Shown here: positions 1 to 8,284 of the stretch, piece after piece
How the letters are laid out: each line of letters starts with the position of its first letter
Numbering within the stretch: the first letter of the stretch is position 1
Assembly (NCBI GenBank): GCA_902706205.1
Contig: CACSKA010000012.1
Coordinates: 1-64,000, forward strand
Origin: Chryseobacterium sp. 18061
GTDB lineage: Bacteria > Pseudomonadota > Gammaproteobacteria > Enterobacterales > Enterobacteriaceae
Reading direction: 5' to 3'
DNA length: 64,000 nucleotides
Notes under the pieces: model-generated
Seen by the model: the letters and a program-made list of their open reading frames with translations, nothing else
What the model was told of the DNA's origin: nothing
Database searches by the model: none
Translations under genes and position numbers: made by a program

Positions 1-244
1 AGACTTGGTATTCTATTTAGCGTCTTTCGACGTTTAAGAATCCATGTCACTTTGAGTGCCCACACAGATTGTCTGATAAATTGTTAAAGAGCAGTGAGTT
101 ACGCGCTTTCGCTTGCTAACTCGAGGTCCCGTATAATACGTTTTCCTCATTCAGAGTCAAGCGTTTATTTTCGCTTTTCTCTGTCAGGATTTCCTGAGAA
201 ACCCTTCTGACCCGGCGGCTAGCGTGCCGTTGTTCCGTGTCAGT
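1..244 (-). promoter_or_regulatory. rRNA operon leader with P1 and P2 promoters and boxA
   Basis: Reading the minus strand, promoter P1 has TTGTCA (275-280), a 16-bp spacer and TATAAT (253-258), with a start near 244. P2 has TTGACT (155-160), 16 bp and TATTAT (133-138). The antitermination element boxA, TGCTCTTTAACA, is at 82-93, followed by the usual rrn leader. This is the E. coli rrnB arrangement, in which the rRNA operon lies directly downstream of murI. The 16S gene itself is beyond the left edge. The A/T-rich stretch at about 281-301 is in the right place for a P1 UP element. Confidence 0.93.
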
Positions 245-274
245 GGAGGCGCATTATAGGGAGTTCTGAGACGT

Positions 275-280
275 TGACAA
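275..280 (-). promoter_or_regulatory. rrn P1 -35 element
   Basis: TTGTCA on the minus strand, 16 bp from TATAAT at 253-258. The following GC-rich discriminator and the start near 244 match stringently controlled rrn P1 promoters. Confidence 0.85.
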
Positions 281-331
281 GCCCTGTTTGCAAAAAACTT
301 TTCAACCGTCTCTTTTTTACTCAAATGACTA

Positions 332-1183
332 CTAAACAGACAGCTTTTCGAGCCTTTCAAAGCCATAACGCTGCAAAACGGGGAAAAGTTGTTCTGTTTC
401 TGCTGTCAGCGCCATACAGAAAGCGATATTCGTATCTGAAGATTTGGCATCAGGCGCTTCATGTTCAAGCAGCCAGGCCGTTCGGCGTGCAATGGCCGCG
501 CCTGAATCTACCAGCCGCGTACCTTCCGGCAGGACTACAAGCAGCTCATCCTGCAATAAAGGGAAATGCGTGCACCCCAGAACGACAGTATCTGGCGGCT
601 CAGGCATTCTTAACCATGGGCGCAGGATACGACGCAGCTCATCGAGCGGTACCGGTTCGCCATGCAGTTTCGCTTCCGCCAGTTCCACCAGCTCCGCTGA
701 ACCCAGCATTTCAATATGGCACTCATTCGCGAAGCGCTCGATCAATTCACGTGTATAAGGACGCTTTACCGTGCCACGCGTCGCCAGCAACCCAACCACA
801 CCGTTCGCCGTGAGACGTGCTGCCGGTTTAATCGCTGGTACCACCCCCACCACAGGAAAAGCGAATTTTTCGCGCAGACCAGGAAGTGAAACGGTACTTG
901 CCGTGTTGCAGGCGATGATCGCCAGGGCGAGGGGATAACGCTGTTGAACCGCGGTGACTATCTCGAGCACACGTTCGACGATGAAGGCTTCGCTCTTCTC
1001 GCCATAAGGAAAGGCAACGTTATCGAAAGCGTAGATGTAATGAAGATCCGGCAGCAGGTGCCGAATCTCATCATAAACCGACAACCCACCGACCCCAGAA
1101 TCAAACACCAGGACGGTGGGACGTGGATCAGAAGGTGTAGCTGCCAGACAAGTTGTATTCCCGTCCTGCAGTTTCGTAGCCAT
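332..1183 (-). CDS. murI: Glutamate racemase
   Basis: Converts L- to D-glutamate for peptidoglycan synthesis in the cytoplasm. The protein is 283 aa (E. coli 285) and keeps both catalytic cysteines, Cys92 in ACNTAST and Cys204 in GCTHFPL, plus the N-terminal FDSGVGGLS motif. The ATG at 1183 (MATKLQDGN) is chosen over an upstream in-frame start because it matches the family start. The start lies inside the 3' end of btuB (56-bp overlap), so the two are translationally linked as in E. coli. The rRNA promoters follow downstream on the same strand. Confidence 0.97.
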   Translation of the reverse strand: MATKLQDGNTTCLAATPSDPRPTVLVFDSGVGGLSVYDEIRHLLPDLHYIYAFDNVAFPYGEKSEAFIVERVLEIVTAVQQRYPLALAIIACNTASTVSLPGLREKFAFPVVGVVPAIKPAARLTANGVVGLLATRGTVKRPYTRELIERFANECHIEMLGSAELVELAEAKLHGEPVPLDELRRILRPWLRMPEPPDTVVLGCTHFPLLQDELLVVLPEGTRLVDSGAAIARRTAWLLEHEAPDAKSSDTNIAFCMALTAETEQLFPVLQRYGFERLEKLSV

Positions 1184-2975
1184 AAACTGTCTCGTAATCT
1201 TTATCGAACAGGTTGGCGATTTTACCACGAACTGTCAGATGAGAGGTGACCGGATATGAAACGGCAAGATCCCACAGGCTGACACCCCCCATTTTGACCG
1301 TCTCTGACGTATAAGTGCTCGGATCAAACGCAGTGTCATAACGGGTGCCCAGGTAGTGATACGTCACGCCCCAGTCAAAGTCATATACCTTCCAGTCTAA
1401 CTGGTACTTCACCTGCTGTTTGGCCCGACGCAACAACAACTCATCGGTTTGCGCATTGCGGGCGTCGAGATAGTCATAGCTCAGGGTGTGTGATAACGGA
1501 CCGGTGTCGAACGATGCCGTAGCCTCAATACCTTTAATGCGCGCTTTGCCCACGTTGAAGTACTGATTCAGGTTGTAGTCATAATCAATCAGATTATCGA
1601 CATCGTTGCGGTAACCGGATACACGCCAGTTGACGCCCGCCGTTAGGCCCTCAAACGCCCCTTCCCACTGCTTGCTCTCTTCAGGATCGAGATTTTCATT
1701 GCCATAGTAGCCATACAGCTGGCCCAGGTTCGGTGCTTTAAACGCGGTGCCATAAGACGCCACGAAACGATAGCCGTCGACAAATTCCCAGGCCGCACTG
1801 CCCTGCCAGGTGCCGTGATCGCCAAACTGCGAGTTGTCATCGCCACGAACCGCCCCCTCAAAGGTGAACTCACCGAACTGTTGTAATGCCGTCAGGAAAA
1901 GACCGGTGTTACGCAGTTCGTAACCCTCAGTGAGGTAGTTGGTGCCAGGCTCCGTAGTTTGCTTCTGCCAGTCAACGCCCGCGCCAATGTTGCCGTGGCC
2001 GACGTCCACCGAGTTGGCCCACTGCATGTTGTACTGTTTAATTTCATCCAGCGTCGCCGTGGAGTCGTAACGCCCCAGACGCGGATCGTAGTTGTAGTCT
2101 TTACTGTGGCTATAGCTGGAGGTCAGCTGCGAGTGGAAGATGTCGTTATTAAAGCGCACTCCCGCATCCCAGGTCTGGCTGTAAAGCTTGCGAGTATCAA
2201 CGAGCACCCCCATATAAGGAGAGTTGTCATAAGCCGTGCGGTTGTCATAACCGTAGCCGCGTACAAAACCACTCCATTCATCAGAGAAGTTATGCTCCAG
2301 CGCGCCGTAAAGGCTTTTACTCATAAAGCCATCACGGTCTGTCTGCGGTAGGCCACCGGTATTCCCGTCCGCCACAACATCGTAGCCTTTGGTATAGGTG
2401 TAGTCGCCGGAAAGCGTCACCTGGGTGTTGTCCCCCAGTTTCTGCTGGGTGCTGCCGTTGTAACTTTGATAGCCGTTCGAGCCCACACCGGCATTCAACG
2501 TGGTGCCGTCTTTTTCACGGGTCGTAATAATGTTAACCACACCGCCAATCGCGTCAGAGCCATACACCGCCGAGCGTGGCCCACGGATGTATTCGATACG
2601 CTGCACAAGGCTAATCGGGAACTGACTTAAATCTGATGAACCACTGACGCCCGCCTGGTTCAGACGCACGCCATCCACCAGAATAAGCACATGGCTGGAG
2701 TTGGTGCCGCGGATAAATAAAGAAGAACTTTGTCCGAGTCCGCCATTTTGCGCGATATCCACACCGGGCAGACGACGCATCACGTCGGTAACAGAGGTTG
2801 ATTGCCAGCGATCGATATCCTGTCGGGTAACGACGCTGACTGGCGCCAGCACCGTATTTTCAGGTTGTTGGAAACGGTTTGCTGTGACGACCATCGTGTC
2901 TGAGCTGCTATCCTGCGCCCAGCCAGAAAAAGCTGTGACGGAGAGCGCCGTCAGCAGCGAAGCTTTTTTAATCAT
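1128..2975 (-). CDS. btuB: Vitamin B12 TonB-dependent outer-membrane receptor
   Basis: Imports cobalamin across the outer membrane using TonB energy. The protein is 615 aa (E. coli 614). A signal peptide (MIKKASLLTALSVTAFSGWA) is followed by the TonB box (DTMVVTANR, about residues 26-34), a plug domain with the VDGVRLN and RGPRSAVYGSDAIGG motifs, and a 22-strand barrel ending in the terminal aromatic of SYTF. The ATG at 2975 is chosen because the signal peptide starts there; the open frame continues upstream only into the riboswitch. The extracellular loops differ most from E. coli, which fits phage and colicin selection. Confidence 0.97.
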   Translation of the reverse strand: MIKKASLLTALSVTAFSGWAQDSSSDTMVVTANRFQQPENTVLAPVSVVTRQDIDRWQSTSVTDVMRRLPGVDIAQNGGLGQSSSLFIRGTNSSHVLILVDGVRLNQAGVSGSSDLSQFPISLVQRIEYIRGPRSAVYGSDAIGGVVNIITTREKDGTTLNAGVGSNGYQSYNGSTQQKLGDNTQVTLSGDYTYTKGYDVVADGNTGGLPQTDRDGFMSKSLYGALEHNFSDEWSGFVRGYGYDNRTAYDNSPYMGVLVDTRKLYSQTWDAGVRFNNDIFHSQLTSSYSHSKDYNYDPRLGRYDSTATLDEIKQYNMQWANSVDVGHGNIGAGVDWQKQTTEPGTNYLTEGYELRNTGLFLTALQQFGEFTFEGAVRGDDNSQFGDHGTWQGSAAWEFVDGYRFVASYGTAFKAPNLGQLYGYYGNENLDPEESKQWEGAFEGLTAGVNWRVSGYRNDVDNLIDYDYNLNQYFNVGKARIKGIEATASFDTGPLSHTLSYDYLDARNAQTDELLLRRAKQQVKYQLDWKVYDFDWGVTYHYLGTRYDTAFDPSTYTSETVKMGGVSLWDLAVSYPVTSHLTVRGKIANLFDKDYETVYGYETAGREYNLSGSYTF

Positions 2976-3044
2976 TGTTAAAAGCATCCAATAAATAAGA
3001 AGGATGCCGCTGGTCTCATCAGTAGCTCGCGATGATGAGGATCC

Positions 3045-3228
3045 ATTGCGACGTACTCCGGCAGGTCTTCGGGCTAGAAGGCTCCCCAAACCTAATCGGG
3101 GCAATGAAACGATGACTTCCCACCTACCGGCAGTGTCTGCTTACGCTCTCATTTCGCCTTACTCTACCGCTGCGCGTCAGCTCCAGATTTACACTGGATT
3201 CCCTTTTAACTCACAAGACCGGAAACAG
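3045..3228 (-). promoter_or_regulatory. Cobalamin riboswitch controlling btuB
   Basis: The btuB leader on the minus strand carries the conserved blocks of the E. coli btuB element: GGGAATCCAGTG then AATCTGGAGC near the 5' end, the B12 box GCAGACACTGCC (3129-3140), GGTGGGAAGTCATC, and AGCCCGAAGACCTGCC near 3058-3075. The expression platform runs on to the ATG at 2975. In E. coli, adenosylcobalamin binding hides the btuB ribosome-binding site; the same mechanism is inferred. Confidence 0.93.
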
Positions 3229-3352
3229 GATGCTACATTCAGTAACATGCAGATGTCCAGACTGCTAATCATCTCCCTTGGCTATCAAGGGCTGGACATC
3301 CTGTGAGCATTCCCTACAATCGCCGCGTTATTTATCTCTTTCAGGAAGCATC

Positions 3353-4453
3353 ATGACCCCCGAACACCTGCCGACAGAACAGTACGAGGCCCAGCTAGCA
3401 GAGAAAGTTGTCCGCCTGCAAAGCATGATGGCGCCACACAATGCGCCTGCGCCGGAGGTGTTCCGCTCACCTGTCAGTCACTACCGTATGCGTGCAGAAT
3501 TCCGCATGTGGCACGACGGCGACGACCTCTATCACATCATCTTCGACCAGGCGACGAAGCAGCGCATTCGTGTCGATACCTTCCCGGCAGCCAGCGAACT
3601 GATTAACGCGCTGATGAAAGCCATTTTGGAAGGTGTGAAGGGCGAGAAAGTCCTGCGTCACAAGCTGTTCCAGATTGATTACCTGACCACCATGAGCAAT
3701 CAGGCCATTGTGTCGCTGCTTTATCATAAGAAGCTGGATGACGAATGGCAGGCCGCTGCCACGGTACTGCGTGACGCGTTACGCGCCGCCAACCTGAACG
3801 TGCATGTGATTGGCCGCGCGATGAAAACCAAAATTGCGCTGGATCAGGACTTTATTGATGAACGTTTGCCGGTCGGCGGACGGGAAATGATTTACCGTCA
3901 GGTGGAAAACAGTTTCACTCAGCCAAATGCGGCGATGAACATTCAGATGCTGGAATGGGCGCTGAATGCCACTGAAAATTCGAAAGGGGATTTGCTGGAG
4001 CTGTACTGCGGCAACGGTAACTTCTCGCTGGCATTGGCACGCAACTTTGACCGCGTGCTGGCGACCGAAATTGCGAAACCCTCTGTAGCGGCCGCGCAGT
4101 ACAACATTGCGGCTAACCACATTGATAACGTACAAATTATTCGTATGTCAGCGGAAGAGTTTACCCAAGCGATGAACGGCGTTCGCGAGTTCAACCGTTT
4201 GCAGGGTATCGATCTGAAAGGCTATCAGTGTGAAACGATTTTCGTCGATCCGCCGCGCAGCGGGCTGGACAGCGAAACGGAGAAGATGGTGCAGGCGTAC
4301 CCGCGTATTCTGTACATTTCCTGCAATCCAGAAACGTTATGTAAGAATCTGGAAACATTAGGCCAAACGCATAACGTTGAGCGTCTGGCGCTGTTCGATC
4401 AGTTCCCTTACACCCATCACATGGAGTGCGGGGTCTGGCTGACAAAGAAGTAA
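3353..4453 (+). CDS. trmA: tRNA/tmRNA (uracil-5-)-methyltransferase
   Basis: Makes 5-methyluridine at position 54 of tRNA using SAM. The protein is 366 aa, the E. coli length. The SAM-binding ELYCGNGNFSLA motif, the FVDPPRSGLD motif and the nucleophilic cysteine in ISCNPETL (E. coli Cys324) are present, with the catalytic glutamate in HHMECGVWL near the C-terminus. The ATG at 3353 is preceded by AGGAAG at good spacing and matches MTPEHLPTEQY of the family; an upstream in-frame start was rejected. The gene diverges from btuB. Confidence 0.97.
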   Translation: MTPEHLPTEQYEAQLAEKVVRLQSMMAPHNAPAPEVFRSPVSHYRMRAEFRMWHDGDDLYHIIFDQATKQRIRVDTFPAASELINALMKAILEGVKGEKVLRHKLFQIDYLTTMSNQAIVSLLYHKKLDDEWQAAATVLRDALRAANLNVHVIGRAMKTKIALDQDFIDERLPVGGREMIYRQVENSFTQPNAAMNIQMLEWALNATENSKGDLLELYCGNGNFSLALARNFDRVLATEIAKPSVAAAQYNIAANHIDNVQIIRMSAEEFTQAMNGVREFNRLQGIDLKGYQCETIFVDPPRSGLDSETEKMVQAYPRILYISCNPETLCKNLETLGQTHNVERLALFDQFPYTHHMECGVWLTKK

Positions 4454-4464
4454 TCCTGCCTTTT

Positions 4465-4485
4465 AGCCCTCTCGTTGAGAGGGCT
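4465..4485. terminator. Hairpin between trmA and yijD
   Basis: Inverted repeat AGCCCTCTC/GAGAGGGCT with a 3-nt loop between two convergent genes. There is no T-tract on either strand, so intrinsic termination is uncertain. It resembles the dispersed CCCTCTC hairpins elsewhere in the window. Confidence 0.5.
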
Positions 4486-4493
4486 CATCCGTA

Positions 4494-4853
4494 TTATTCC
4501 GTGATTTCAGCGTTACGATTACGCATCCGGAAACCAATCCAGAACACCATAATCACCGACAGCACGGCCGGGAAGAAGTTAGAACCAATGTCCGGGTATT
4601 CCGCACGAACGACGGTGCTGTAAACCAGTACCCCGAGGATGAAACACGCGGCGGCAAGCCCTGGCAGCCCAACCGGCATGGTGCGATTTTGGTAACGTTG
4701 ATGCAGGCAGTACACCGTCAGCACCAGCGCAATCAAGGGGAATACGGTAAAGGGTACGATGGAGCTGAACAGTGCAGCAAATGTCCCATTAATGGATAAA
4801 CCAGCGACCAACGCCAGTAACAACGTACCTCTGTCTTGACCTGTCTGTTTCAT
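4494..4853 (-). CDS. yijD: Inner-membrane protein YijD (DUF1422)
   Basis: Small integral membrane protein of unknown role, 119 aa as in E. coli. Four hydrophobic segments are visible (about residues 11-28, 32-48, 64-82 and 91-108). The gene sits downstream of fabR and its ATG overlaps the fabR stop (TAATG), so the two are co-translated. Outside this conserved pairing with the fatty-acid regulator nothing in the sequence shows its function. Confidence 0.95.
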   Translation of the reverse strand: MKQTGQDRGTLLLALVAGLSINGTFAALFSSIVPFTVFPLIALVLTVYCLHQRYQNRTMPVGLPGLAAACFILGVLVYSTVVRAEYPDIGSNFFPAVLSVIMVFWIGFRMRNRNAEITE

Positions 4854-5500
4854 TACTCATCCTTCACGTTTTTCGGAATGGTATGCACTTTCTCTTGTTC
4901 ACGGCGATACCAGTAATACGCGCCTTTAGAAATCATCCGCAGCTGCAATACCAGTCGCTCTTCTAATTGCCGACGCTGTTCAGGGCCGACGTCCAGTGCT
5001 TCTGCACCTGCACTAAATACGATGGTAACCATCGCTTCGGCTTGCGCTTCAGTGAAGGCGCGCGGCATATGGTTTTCGATTTCCAGATAGTCAGCAAGTT
5101 CCGCAATAAAGTGCTGAATCTCACGTGCGACGGCGGCACGAAACGCCGCAGAGGTGCCAGAACGTTCACGCAGCAGTAAGCGGAATGCGTTGGGGTTATT
5201 GCCGATAAACTCCATAAAGGTCGACACGGACGTGCGAATAACGCTGCCACCTTTGGCAATACGCTGACGCGCCTGACGCATAAGCTGACGTAGCATTAAC
5301 CCGCTTTCGTCGACCATGGTCAGCCCGAGTTCGTCCACATCGCGGAAATGACGATAGAAAGAAGTCGGCGCAATCCCCGCCTCTCGCGCAACTTCACGCA
5401 GGCTCAGGCTGGCAAAACTTCTTTCAGCACTCAGTTGACTGAATGCTGCTTCCACCAGCGAACGCCGGGTTTTTTCTTTTTGTAGCGCTCTAACGCCCAT
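4853..5500 (-). CDS. fabR: Unsaturated fatty-acid biosynthesis repressor FabR
   Basis: TetR-family repressor of fabA and fabB that senses the ratio of unsaturated to saturated acyl chains. The protein is 215 aa (E. coli 215), with an N-terminal helix-turn-helix (about residues 25-50, LREVAREAGIAPTSFYRHF) and a C-terminal ligand domain. A GTG lies directly before the ATG; the ATG at 5500 is used because it matches the E. coli N-terminus MGVRA. Divergent from sthA and overlapping yijD by 1 bp. Confidence 0.96.
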   Translation of the reverse strand: MGVRALQKEKTRRSLVEAAFSQLSAERSFASLSLREVAREAGIAPTSFYRHFRDVDELGLTMVDESGLMLRQLMRQARQRIAKGGSVIRTSVSTFMEFIGNNPNAFRLLLRERSGTSAAFRAAVAREIQHFIAELADYLEIENHMPRAFTEAQAEAMVTIVFSAGAEALDVGPEQRRQLEERLVLQLRMISKGAYYWYRREQEKVHTIPKNVKDE

Positions 5501-5700
5501 CACAATGTCTGAATCCTTCCATCTGCCTTGTCGGCACTATACCAGAGATTAAAACTAATCTGTTTGAGGTGCTTTGTGAATGATTGTTTACGGGCGGTTT
5601 GTGCTCTCCAGTGTGAAAAAAGCACAGCGATAATTGGGTTATCGGGGCAATGATGTTACTATTCTGTTGCTTTTATGTATAAGAACAGGTAAGCCTTACC

Positions 5701-7101
5701 ATGCCACACACCTACGATTATGATGCAATAGTAATTGGTTCTGGCCCGGGCGGCGAAGGCGCTGCAATGGGGCTGGTTAAGCAAGGAGCCCGTGTCGCCG
5801 TCATCGAGCGTTATCACAACGTCGGTGGTGGCTGTACCCACTGGGGCACCATCCCATCGAAAGCGCTTCGTCACGCCGTAAGCCGCATTATCGAATTCAA
5901 CCAGAATCCTCTCTACAGCGACCATACCCGACTACTTCGTTCTTCATTCGCCGACATTCTCAACCATGCCGACAGCGTGATTAACCAGCAGACGCGGATG
6001 CGCCAGGGGTTCTACGAACGTAACCACTGCGAAATTCTGCAGGGCGACGCCCACTTTGTTGATGAGCACACTCTCGCGCTCGAGTGCCATGACGGCTCGG
6101 TCGAAACGGTGACGGCGGAGAAATTCATCATCGCTTGCGGCTCGCGTCCTTATCGTCCGGACGACGTCGATTTCTCGCATCCGCGCGTCTACGATAGCGA
6201 CTCCATTCTCAGCCTGCACCATGAACCTCGCCACGTGATCATCTACGGTGCCGGGGTGATCGGCTGCGAATATGCATCGATCTTCCGCGGAATGGAGGTC
6301 AAAGTTGATTTGATCAACACCCGTGATCGCCTGTTGGCATTCCTCGATCAGGAAATGTCAGACTCCCTTTCGTATCACTTCTGGAACAGCGGCGTGGTCA
6401 TTCGCCACAATGAAGAGTACGAGAAAATTGAAGGGATGGACGACGGCGTGATCATGCACCTGAAGTCCGGCAAAAAGCTCAAAGCCGACTGTTTACTGTT
6501 CGCTAACGGACGTACCGGTAACACCGACAGCCTGGCGCTGGAAAACATCGGCCTGCAAACCGACAGCCGCGGTCAGCTGAAAGTGAATAGCATGTACCAG
6601 ACCGCCATTCCGCATATCTATGCAGTTGGCGACGTAATCGGTTACCCGAGTCTGGCCTCTGCGGCATACGATCAGGGCCGAATTGCTGCCCAGGCGCTGG
6701 TCAAAGGCGAAGCCACCGCGCACCTGATTGAAGACATTCCAACGGGCATCTACACCATCCCTGAAATCAGCTCTGTCGGGAAAACTGAACAGCAGCTGAC
6801 GGCGATGAAAGTGCCTTACGAAGTCGGTCGGGCGCAGTTTAAGCACCTGGCGCGGGCGCAAATTGTCGGAATGAATGTGGGAACGCTGAAGATCCTGTTC
6901 CATCGGGAAACCAAGGAAATTTTGGGGATACACTGCTTTGGCGAGCGCGCGGCCGAAATCATTCATATCGGCCAGGCGATAATGGAGCAAAAAGGGGGTG
7001 GTAACACCATCGAGTACTTCGTTAACACCACCTTTAACTACCCGACCATGGCGGAAGCCTATCGGGTTGCCGCGCTGAACGGCTTAAACCGCCTGTTTTA
7101 A
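5701..7101 (+). CDS. sthA: Soluble pyridine nucleotide transhydrogenase
   Basis: FAD flavoprotein that reoxidises NADPH with NAD+ in the cytoplasm. The protein is 466 aa, the E. coli length. FAD-binding GSGPGGEGAA (about residues 13-22), a second nucleotide fold at IYGAGVIGCEYAS and a C-terminal dimerisation domain are present. As is typical of SthA, the redox disulfide of related reductases is incomplete: Cys45 is followed by Thr50 instead of the second cysteine (GGGCTHWGTIPSK). The 3' end overlaps convergent oxyR by 18 bp. Confidence 0.97.
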   Translation: MPHTYDYDAIVIGSGPGGEGAAMGLVKQGARVAVIERYHNVGGGCTHWGTIPSKALRHAVSRIIEFNQNPLYSDHTRLLRSSFADILNHADSVINQQTRMRQGFYERNHCEILQGDAHFVDEHTLALECHDGSVETVTAEKFIIACGSRPYRPDDVDFSHPRVYDSDSILSLHHEPRHVIIYGAGVIGCEYASIFRGMEVKVDLINTRDRLLAFLDQEMSDSLSYHFWNSGVVIRHNEEYEKIEGMDDGVIMHLKSGKKLKADCLLFANGRTGNTDSLALENIGLQTDSRGQLKVNSMYQTAIPHIYAVGDVIGYPSLASAAYDQGRIAAQALVKGEATAHLIEDIPTGIYTIPEISSVGKTEQQLTAMKVPYEVGRAQFKHLARAQIVGMNVGTLKILFHRETKEILGIHCFGERAAEIIHIGQAIMEQKGGGNTIEYFVNTTFNYPTMAEAYRVAALNGLNRLF

Positions 7102-8001
7102 CGGTTTATCGAAATGGCCATCCATCTGAGTGCGGATGGCCTCTGCCAGCTGCTCATAGCGGCTGCGCAGCGGTGACCCTGGACGGTAAACCAAACCGAC
7201 GGTACGACGAGGCTCCGGCTTAATGCACGGCAGATAAACCACGCCATCACGTTTACGCTCTGGCGGTACAGCCAGCGCCGGTAACAGTGTTATGCCGCTG
7301 CCAGCTGCCACCATATTGCGCAGCGTCTCCAGACTGGTGGCGCGGAAATGTGTATCTTCATCCGCCCCCGCTTCAAAGCAAAAACCCATCGCCTGGTCGC
7401 GCAGACAGTGCCCGTCCTCCAGCATCAGCAGCTTTTCACCGGCCAGATCAGACATCGGCACGCGGTCGCGATTCGCCCATGGGTGATCTTGGTAAATAGC
7501 CAGCATCATCGGCTCATCGAACAGCGGCACCTCAATAAAGGCTTCGCTCTCTTTAACCAATGCCAGGATTGCACAGTCGAGCTTACCGCTGTCGAGTTGC
7601 GCCAGCAGTTGATGAGTCTGTGCTTCGTGCAGATACATTTCTAGTTTCGGGAACGTCTGATGCAGCATAGGGATAATCTGCGGTAACAGGTAAGGTCCCA
7701 CGGTGGGGATCAGGCCAATATGCAGCGGTCCGGACATCGCTTCGCCCTGTTGGCTCGCCATTTCCTTGAGCACTTTTACCTCGCGCAGCACGGTGCGCGC
7801 CTGATCCACCAGCAATAATCCTGCCTGCGTAAACAGCACCTTACGGCTGGTACGCTCCAACAGCATTACGCCCAGCTCATCTTCCAGCTTACGGATCTGC
7901 CCACTTAACGTCGGCTGACTAACGTGACAGGAATCCGCCGCACGGCGAAAATGACGATGCTCAGCTAAGGCAACCAGGTATTCAAGATCACGAATATTCA
8001 T
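7084..8001 (-). CDS. oxyR: Hydrogen-peroxide sensing regulator OxyR
   Basis: LysR-family activator of the peroxide regulon. The protein is 305 aa, identical in length to E. coli. The N-terminal winged helix-turn-helix covers about residues 1-60. The redox pair Cys199 and Cys208 is intact (DGHCLRDQAMGFCFE). The ATG at 8001 matches the family start MNIRDLEYLV; an upstream in-frame start was discarded. Divergent from the OxyS sRNA. Two of its targets, OxyS and katG, lie in this window. Confidence 0.98.
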   Translation of the reverse strand: MNIRDLEYLVALAEHRHFRRAADSCHVSQPTLSGQIRKLEDELGVMLLERTSRKVLFTQAGLLLVDQARTVLREVKVLKEMASQQGEAMSGPLHIGLIPTVGPYLLPQIIPMLHQTFPKLEMYLHEAQTHQLLAQLDSGKLDCAILALVKESEAFIEVPLFDEPMMLAIYQDHPWANRDRVPMSDLAGEKLLMLEDGHCLRDQAMGFCFEAGADEDTHFRATSLETLRNMVAAGSGITLLPALAVPPERKRDGVVYLPCIKPEPRRTVGLVYRPGSPLRSRYEQLAEAIRTQMDGHFDKPLKQAV

Positions 8002-8034
8002 TATCCATCCTCCATCGCCACGATAGTTCATGGC

Positions 8035-8075
8035 GATAGATAGCATAGCAATGAACGATTATCCCTATCAAGTGT
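8035..8075. promoter_or_regulatory. OxyR operator in the oxyR-oxyS intergenic region
   Basis: The sequence around GATAGCATAGCAATG and ATTATCCCTATCAAG closely matches the E. coli oxyR/oxyS control region, with ATAG/CTAT half-site elements spaced over four DNA turns. In E. coli OxyR represses itself and activates oxyS from this site. Limits are approximate. Confidence 0.75.
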
Positions 8076-8096
8076 TGTGGTCAATAATACTCCACA

Positions 8097-8211
8097 TAAA
8101 CGAGGCGGTACCTCACAAGCCCTTGAAACCACAGGCCCGTTCAGAGTTTATCTCTGATATGAATAACAAAAGCCAACGTGAACGTTGCTGACCCCGTGGT
8201 CCGTTTTTTTT
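8097..8211 (+). ncRNA. oxyS: Small regulatory RNA OxyS
   Basis: Peroxide-induced, Hfq-dependent sRNA. Position (divergent from oxyR) and blocks match E. coli OxyS: GGCGGTACCTC at the 5' end, CCCTTGAA in the first loop region, AGCCAACGTGAAC in the single-stranded linker, then a terminator hairpin and eight T residues ending at 8211. The 3' hairpin is diverged: stem GACC/GGTC with loop CCGT instead of the E. coli GCGGATC/GATCCGC stem. The 5' end at about 8097 is inferred by alignment. Confidence 0.88.
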
Positions 8212-8215
8212 GCAT

Positions 8216-8241
8216 AAAAAAGCCCAACTTGCGGTTGGGCT
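8216..8241 (-). terminator. argH terminator
   Basis: On the minus strand AGCCCAAC/GTTGGGCT forms an 8-bp stem with a 5-nt loop followed by six T residues, 44 bp downstream of the argH stop. It lies back to back with the OxyS terminator on the other strand. Confidence 0.88.
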
Positions 8242-8284
8242 GATCTTTGTAGGCCAGGTCACCCGGCATTTTACTCGGCGATGA

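Noticed and set aside
274..813. 179-aa open frame over the murI 3' end and rrn promoter
   Set aside because: Overlaps the rrn P1 region and runs antisense to murI; no ribosome site or family resemblance.
2976..3104. 43-residue N-terminal extension of btuB
   Set aside because: It reads through the riboswitch expression platform and would hide the signal peptide.
5501..5700. FabR operator in the fabR-sthA gap
   Set aside because: Some AT-rich dyads, but I could not match them to the known FabR site well enough to list.
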